This document shows, piece after piece, positions 60,763 through 64,000 of a DNA stretch of 64,000 nucleotides. Position numbers and translations under genes: made by a program. Where the stretch lies: contig VBIA01000120.1 of the NCBI GenBank assembly GCA_005879985.1, forward strand, positions 1 through 64,000. The letters run 5' to 3'. The notes beneath the pieces are model-generated. The model worked only from the letters and a program-made list of their open reading frames with translations, searched no databases and was not told the DNA's origin. Every line of letters begins with the position of its first letter. Position 1 is the first letter of the stretch. The DNA comes from Chloroflexota bacterium. Its GTDB lineage: Bacteria > Chloroflexota > Dormibacteria > Dormibacterales > Dormibacteraceae.

Positions 60763-61841
60763 GTCCTGTCGATTGCGGCAACAGCCGCGGGGTCGATGTC
60801 GACCGCGAACGGACCACCCTTCGGGTTGTCGACGATCCAGACGTGCAGCATCGCCGGCGCGGTCACGTCGATCGCGCCAAACGGACACGTCGAGTAAGGC
60901 GTCATCAGGCTGAACTCGAGCCCGATCGGGGTGAAGCAGATGTTTTCGTGCTGATGCCACGCGGTCAGCGGACCGCCGGGGTCAGGCCCGAAGGCGCCGA
61001 TTCGCTGCATCTGGAACATCGCCCCGAGCAGCACGGGCCCGTGATGCGTATTGGCATACACGAGTCCCTGCGGACGTTGCGGATCCAGCACGGATGCCTT
61101 CTCGTACGCCTTGTTGAACCAGTGCGTGGACGGCATGTCGGTCGAGCCGGCAGGCCGGTACCCCGCGGCCCAAGCCTGACGCCAGTCCTGGAACGGGACG
61201 ATCGCCGCCGCGGTCTGCTCGTAGAGCTTTGTTGCCGCAGCCTGCTGGCCGGAGGTCGGCACCACGTTGGTGGACTGCAGCGTTGCGCCGGCGTGCACAT
61301 GGCGCGGATCAGGATGCGCAAGGGACTCGATCCACACCCCGGTGCCGCTGACCAGCATCAGCGCGGGCAGGCCTGAAGCCAGCAGCGCCCAGTACCACGG
61401 CCGGTCGCGCATCGGCTTTTCGTTGAGCACGGGCACGAGCACCATCCCGAGCGCCGCGAACTCGATGACCTTGGTCGCCAGCCCGACCTGGTCCGGGGCC
61501 TCGAGCCGGAAGTCCACATAGAAGAGGTAGCCGAGGATCGTCGCCACGAGCAGCGCTGCCGAGCTCAAGCGCCACCAGCGCCACCTGACGGCACCGGCGA
61601 GCGCGAGAAAGGCGACGCCATTGAAAAGAAAGAGGACCGACGTCAGCGGATCGGTGGCGAGGTGATCAGGGATGAGCGAGAGGTGGACCACGCCCGTCAC
61701 CGCCATCAACACGCATGCGATTTGCACCGTGCCCGGCTGCGTCCGATGCTTGCGACCTCGGCGCACCGCGAGGACCGCCAGCGGCAGAAAGATCAGGGCG
61801 GCGTACAGGCCGATTGCGTGTGTTGGCGCAACGTCGTACAT
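60759..61841 (-). CDS. polytopic membrane protein with extracytoplasmic His/Cys-rich domain
   Basis: The ATG at 61841 (MYDVAPTHAIGLYAAL) gives 360 residues; the track frame extends into the kinase gene. The N-terminal half has about six membrane segments (LYAALIFLPLAVLAVR, LTSVLFLFNGVAFLALAGAV, ALLVATILGYLFYVDF, VIEFAALGMVLVPVLNE and others). The outer C-terminal domain is rich in possible metal ligands and Cys: NTHHGPVLLGAMFQM, WHQHENICFTPIGLEF and TPYSTCPFGAIDVTAPAMLH. Two conserved-looking Cys could bind metal or be redox active. It heads the operon with the candidate selenoprotein, and OmpR-type repeats lie 24 bp upstream. Function unknown. Confidence 0.65.
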   Translation of the reverse strand: MYDVAPTHAIGLYAALIFLPLAVLAVRRGRKHRTQPGTVQIACVLMAVTGVVHLSLIPDHLATDPLTSVLFLFNGVAFLALAGAVRWRWWRLSSAALLVATILGYLFYVDFRLEAPDQVGLATKVIEFAALGMVLVPVLNEKPMRDRPWYWALLASGLPALMLVSGTGVWIESLAHPDPRHVHAGATLQSTNVVPTSGQQAAATKLYEQTAAAIVPFQDWRQAWAAGYRPAGSTDMPSTHWFNKAYEKASVLDPQRPQGLVYANTHHGPVLLGAMFQMQRIGAFGPDPGGPLTAWHQHENICFTPIGLEFSLMTPYSTCPFGAIDVTAPAMLHVWIVDNPKGGPFAVDIDPAAVAAIDRT

Positions 61842-61863
61842 GCGCCCATCGTGGGCGTGGGTT

Positions 61864-63222
61864 CTAAGAGCGCGATAAGAGAGGCAGGTCGACGAAAAAC
61901 CCCGCGCCGCCGTCAGGCCCGTCGGCGGCGATGATGCGGCCGTTGTGCTGTTCCGCGATCCAGCGCGCGATGGCGAGGCCGAGACCGGCTCCGCCGTCGA
62001 GCCGCGCAGAGTCAGCTTTGTAGAACCGCTCGAATATGCGCTCGCGCTCGTCAGGCGCAACCCCGGGCCCGTCGTCGGCAACGATCAGCCGGGCCCAACC
62101 GCCTTGTGTGTGGACGGCGACGGAGATCTTCGAGCGGGCGTGGCGGCCCGCGTTGTCGAGCAGGATCCACAACAGCTGGCGGAGCGCGTCCTCGTCTCCC
62201 GACACTGCGAGGTCGGACAGGTCGGTCGTCAGCTTCAGGTTCGGATGCAGTGTGGCGGCTTGCCTCGCCACCTCTTGCGCGACCGGCGCGAGCTGCACCG
62301 GCGCGAGCTGCAGGTCGAGGCCCGAGTCCGCGCGCGCGAGCGTCAGCAGGCGGTCCGTGAGCCTTGCCATGCGCTCGCTCTCCCCAACGATGTCGGCGGC
62401 TGCGGCGCGGCGCACTTTCTCCTCGACGTTCGGGCCCACCGCGAGCAAGCCCGCGTTGCCCTGGATGGTGGCAAGCGGCGTGCGCAGCTCGTGGGAAGCG
62501 TCGGCGACGAAACGGCGCTGCGCGTCCAGCGCGCCCTCAAGCGCCGCGAGCATGCGGTTGAAGCCGGCCGACAGCAGTGCCACTTCGTCGCCGCGCCGGC
62601 CGACAGCGAGGCGCCGGCTGAAGTCCTTCGTGCTTCCGATGTCATCAGCGGTGCTCGCGACCAGGCGCAGCGGGCGCAGGGCCCGGCCCGCCACCAGCCA
62701 CGACGCGATGAGCGCCGCGAGAAGCGCGGGCACTGCAGAGATGATCAGAAACACGACCACCCCTGAAAGGTTCGATGCGGGCACGCGCGTTGACTGACCC
62801 GCGACGACATATCCGCCGTGGGCGGGTAGCGCGTACACGCGAAGCTGCGTGCCTTTGCCTGCATCTCCCTCAGTCGCGTAGGCGCCACTGTTCCTGTCAG
62901 CCTGCCCGAGCAGATCTTTTGTGATCGGAGGTGGTGCGCCGTCGAGCACGGCGGTCGCGTACAGGGGGCTGCCACCTGTGTCAAGGATCTCGATGTAGAT
63001 CTCGGTGCTGCTGCTCAGGTCTGCTGGGGCCACGAGCGGACGCGGCGACAGCTCAGGGATATTGGTCGCCGCCGCGGCCTGCCGCGCGCGGTCGCGCAGC
63101 TGCGAGTCCTGGTTGGAGGTGACACTGCGGGCCAGCAGCGTGTACACGAGCGCGCCAAACAGCACGAGCGCGAGCGCCACCACGGCGGCCCCGAACAAGG
63201 CCAGTCGCAACCGAAGTGACAA
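61864..63222 (-). CDS. sensor histidine kinase (HAMP type)
   Basis: A 452-residue kinase starting at TTG, 3 bp after the response-regulator stop. Two membrane segments (LALFGAAVVALALVLFGALVY and VVVFLIISAVPALLAALIAS) bracket a sensor domain of about 125 residues, then HAMP. The phosphoacceptor motif is DASHELRTPLATIQGNAGL. The ATPase domain has LRQLLWILLDNAGRH, DDGPGVAPDERERIF and GAGLGLAIARWIAE. All catalytic motifs are present. The sensor domain is not recognised. It is in one operon with the OmpR regulator and directly precedes the selenoprotein operon, so its signal might be redox or metal related, an inference. Confidence 0.93.
   Translation of the reverse strand: MSLRLRLALFGAAVVALALVLFGALVYTLLARSVTSNQDSQLRDRARQAAAATNIPELSPRPLVAPADLSSSTEIYIEILDTGGSPLYATAVLDGAPPPITKDLLGQADRNSGAYATEGDAGKGTQLRVYALPAHGGYVVAGQSTRVPASNLSGVVVFLIISAVPALLAALIASWLVAGRALRPLRLVASTADDIGSTKDFSRRLAVGRRGDEVALLSAGFNRMLAALEGALDAQRRFVADASHELRTPLATIQGNAGLLAVGPNVEEKVRRAAAADIVGESERMARLTDRLLTLARADSGLDLQLAPVQLAPVAQEVARQAATLHPNLKLTTDLSDLAVSGDEDALRQLLWILLDNAGRHARSKISVAVHTQGGWARLIVADDGPGVAPDERERIFERFYKADSARLDGGAGLGLAIARWIAEQHNGRIIAADGPDGGAGFFVDLPLLSRS
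61865..61881 (-). promoter_or_regulatory. TAAGAG direct repeats, 11-bp period, before the selenoprotein operon
   Basis: TAAGAG at 61865 and TAAGAG at 61876 (reading plus strand), spacing 11 bp, lie 24-40 bp before the start of the 360-aa membrane-protein gene, across the end of the kinase gene. CGATAAGAG is shared with the region before the response-regulator gene at 63932. This is a likely site for the OmpR regulator encoded upstream. Confidence 0.5.
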
Positions 63223-63225
63223 CGA

Positions 63226-63897
63226 CTACTCGCGCTCGCGCAGCGCGTAGCCTGCCCCGCGCACGGTGTGCACCAGGCGCGGCTCGCCTTCCTGCTCGAG
63301 CTTCTGACGCAGGTAGCCGATGTAGACCGCGACCACGTTGTCGTTGTCAGGCTCGTCGCGCCACACCGACGCGAGCAGCTGCTCGCGCGAAAGCACCTGC
63401 CGCGGATGGCGGAGCAGGTACTCGAGCAGGTCGAACTCAGTGGCCGTGAGGCTGAGCTGTCGCGACCCGCGCCACGCAGAGTGCGCGGCCGGCTCGAGCT
63501 CGACATCAGCGAACCGCAGCCGGTCGGCAGGACGCGAACGCCGCAGCAGCGCGCGCACGCGCGCGAGCAGCTCCTGGTAGGCGAAGGGTTTCACGAGGTA
63601 GTCGTCGGCGCCGCTGTCGAGGCCCCTCACGCGATGCTCGGTGCCGCTGAGCGCGGTGAGCATCAGGATCGGAAACTGGGCGGTCTCGCGCATCCGGCGG
63701 CAGACCGTGACGCCGTCCGCGCCAGGGAGCATCAGGTCGAGCACCACCAGATCGGGCACTCGAGCGCGGGCGCGACGCACCGCGTCAATCCCGTCGCCGG
63801 TCACCTCGACCTCATGGCCTTCCGCCACCAGCACTCGCTCCAGCGTGGCGGCCAGTGGAGCATCGTCCTCGACCACCAGGACCCTCGAACCTGTCAT
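63226..63897 (-). CDS. OmpR-family response regulator
   Basis: A 223-residue regulator with a receiver (VLVVEDDAPLAATL, phospho-Asp in DLVVLDLMLPGADG, Thr in LTALSGTEHR, Lys in DDYLVKPFAYQEL) and a winged helix (SLTATEFDLLEYLLRHPRQV, then LSREQLLASVWRDEPDNDNVVAVYIGYLRQKL). It is complete and coupled to the kinase with a 3-bp gap. A -10-like TATAAC ends 8 bp before the ATG, so the transcript may be nearly leaderless. TAAGAG motifs upstream and before the downstream operon are candidate binding sites. Confidence 0.95.
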   Translation of the reverse strand: MTGSRVLVVEDDAPLAATLERVLVAEGHEVEVTGDGIDAVRRARARVPDLVVLDLMLPGADGVTVCRRMRETAQFPILMLTALSGTEHRVRGLDSGADDYLVKPFAYQELLARVRALLRRSRPADRLRFADVELEPAAHSAWRGSRQLSLTATEFDLLEYLLRHPRQVLSREQLLASVWRDEPDNDNVVAVYIGYLRQKLEQEGEPRLVHTVRGAGYALRERE

Positions 63898-63904
63898 CGA
63901 TAGG

Positions 63905-63968
63905 AGTTATATGAGCCCGAGGGTGAGATTTCGATAAGAGCTGGCGAGGCTCTTACGCCGAGCTCTTA
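63905..63968 (-). promoter_or_regulatory. promoter and TAAGAG sites upstream of the OmpR regulator
   Basis: On the minus strand TATAAC (63911-63906) is a likely -10 box. Upstream are TAAGAG motifs: CGATAAGAG at 63932-63940 on the plus strand, and CTCTTA at 63950 and 63963. The outer pair TAAGAGCT (63935) and AGCTCTTA (63961) form an inverted repeat. Autoregulation is likely. Confidence 0.5.
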
Positions 63969-64000
63969 GCTTCCTCTTGCTCCTGCGCCGCTGCGGGCGG

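Noticed and set aside
60302-60817. 171-aa minus-strand ORF ending SIEFCVP
   Set aside because: Its upstream part is an out-of-frame shadow of the 133-aa membrane protein gene; only its last residues are real, as the N-terminus of the candidate selenoprotein.
1-64000. Search by eye for tRNA or rRNA genes and att sites
   Set aside because: No T-loop-like GTTCGAATCC with matching arms and no rRNA motif was found; a tRNA scan would be needed to exclude them fully.

Overview
The window is about 64 kb of uniformly GC-rich bacterial chromosome, densely coded on both strands. Gene starts are very often GTG or TTG and overlap the upstream stop as GTGA or ATGA. The content is that of an aerobic, heterotrophic, soil-type bacterium with actinobacteria-like enzymology: a LytR-CpsA-Psr protein, a mycothiol-type DinB enzyme, an LLM-class F420-type oxidoreductase, paired single-hotdog hydratases and many ECF sigma factors. 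I infer Actinomycetota or a Chloroflexota relative such as Dormibacterota, but the sequence alone does not settle this. I saw no rRNA, tRNA, CRISPR array, transposase or phage gene.

Layout. 1-3.5 kb: a minus-strand acyl-CoA oxidation operon (enoyl-CoA hydratase cut by the window edge, SDR, acyl-CoA dehydrogenase, two MaoC-like subunits). 3.5-8.2 kb: MoxR / DUF58 / transglutaminase operon. 8.3-11.4 kb: a Hint-domain lipoprotein, an ECF sigma / membrane-partner pair and a hydrolase. 11.4-18.9 kb: cobalamin adenosyltransferase, a phosphofructokinase with PPi-type residues, HAD phosphatase, DUF2254 membrane protein, KefB-type antiporter, an SDR lacking its catalytic Lys, and a small lipoprotein. 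18.9-25.7 kb: a catabolic-looking operon (amino-acid-dehydrogenase-like, PaaK-like ligase, citrate-synthase-like, VOC dioxygenase, DinB enzyme, GNAT) divergent from a MetE-like methyltransferase. 25.7-29.5 kb: DUF2510-like protein, AAA ATPase, ECF sigma / RskA-like anti-sigma, and a diiron desaturase-like protein. 29.7-34 kb: a glycoside-hydrolase-like protein, LCP protein, TolB-like propeller and a C2H2 microprotein. 34-44.7 kb: signalling (OmpR two-component pair, proline dehydrogenase, a 1351-aa GAF/PAS histidine kinase, TetR, a second OmpR regulator and an HD-GYP regulator). 44.7-51.1 kb: DUF72, R2lox-type Mn/Fe oxidase, PPOX protein, site-2 protease, MsrB, a zincin-like protein and 6-phosphogluconate dehydrogenase. 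51.2-53.6 kb: ECF sigma / anti-sigma, an acidic secreted protein and a phosphoesterase. 53.6-56.6 kb: modC, modB, modA and a Mop-domain regulator. 56.6-60 kb: LLM oxidoreductase, small membrane proteins, PAP2 phosphatase and lipid kinase. 60-64 kb: an OmpR two-component system followed by a three-gene operon.

The most notable item is the last gene of that operon (60074-60349, minus). It is an Rdx/SelW-like protein whose CxxC position reads Cys-Val-Pro-TGA, with a short GU-loop hairpin just after the TGA, so it is a candidate selenoprotein. The ORF caller splits it into two shadows. Direct repeats of TAAGAG, 11 bp apart, lie in front of its operon, and the same motif recurs in front of the adjacent response-regulator gene, suggesting one regulon. 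Other leads are 11-bp-phased CTGGGA repeats before a second OmpR regulator, paired TTGGCGCCAA palindromes before the HD-GYP gene, an AT-rich palindrome between TetR and the giant kinase, TGATAAG sites around an AAA ATPase, and a dispersed intergenic hairpin of the CTCCCCAC/GTGGGGAG type.
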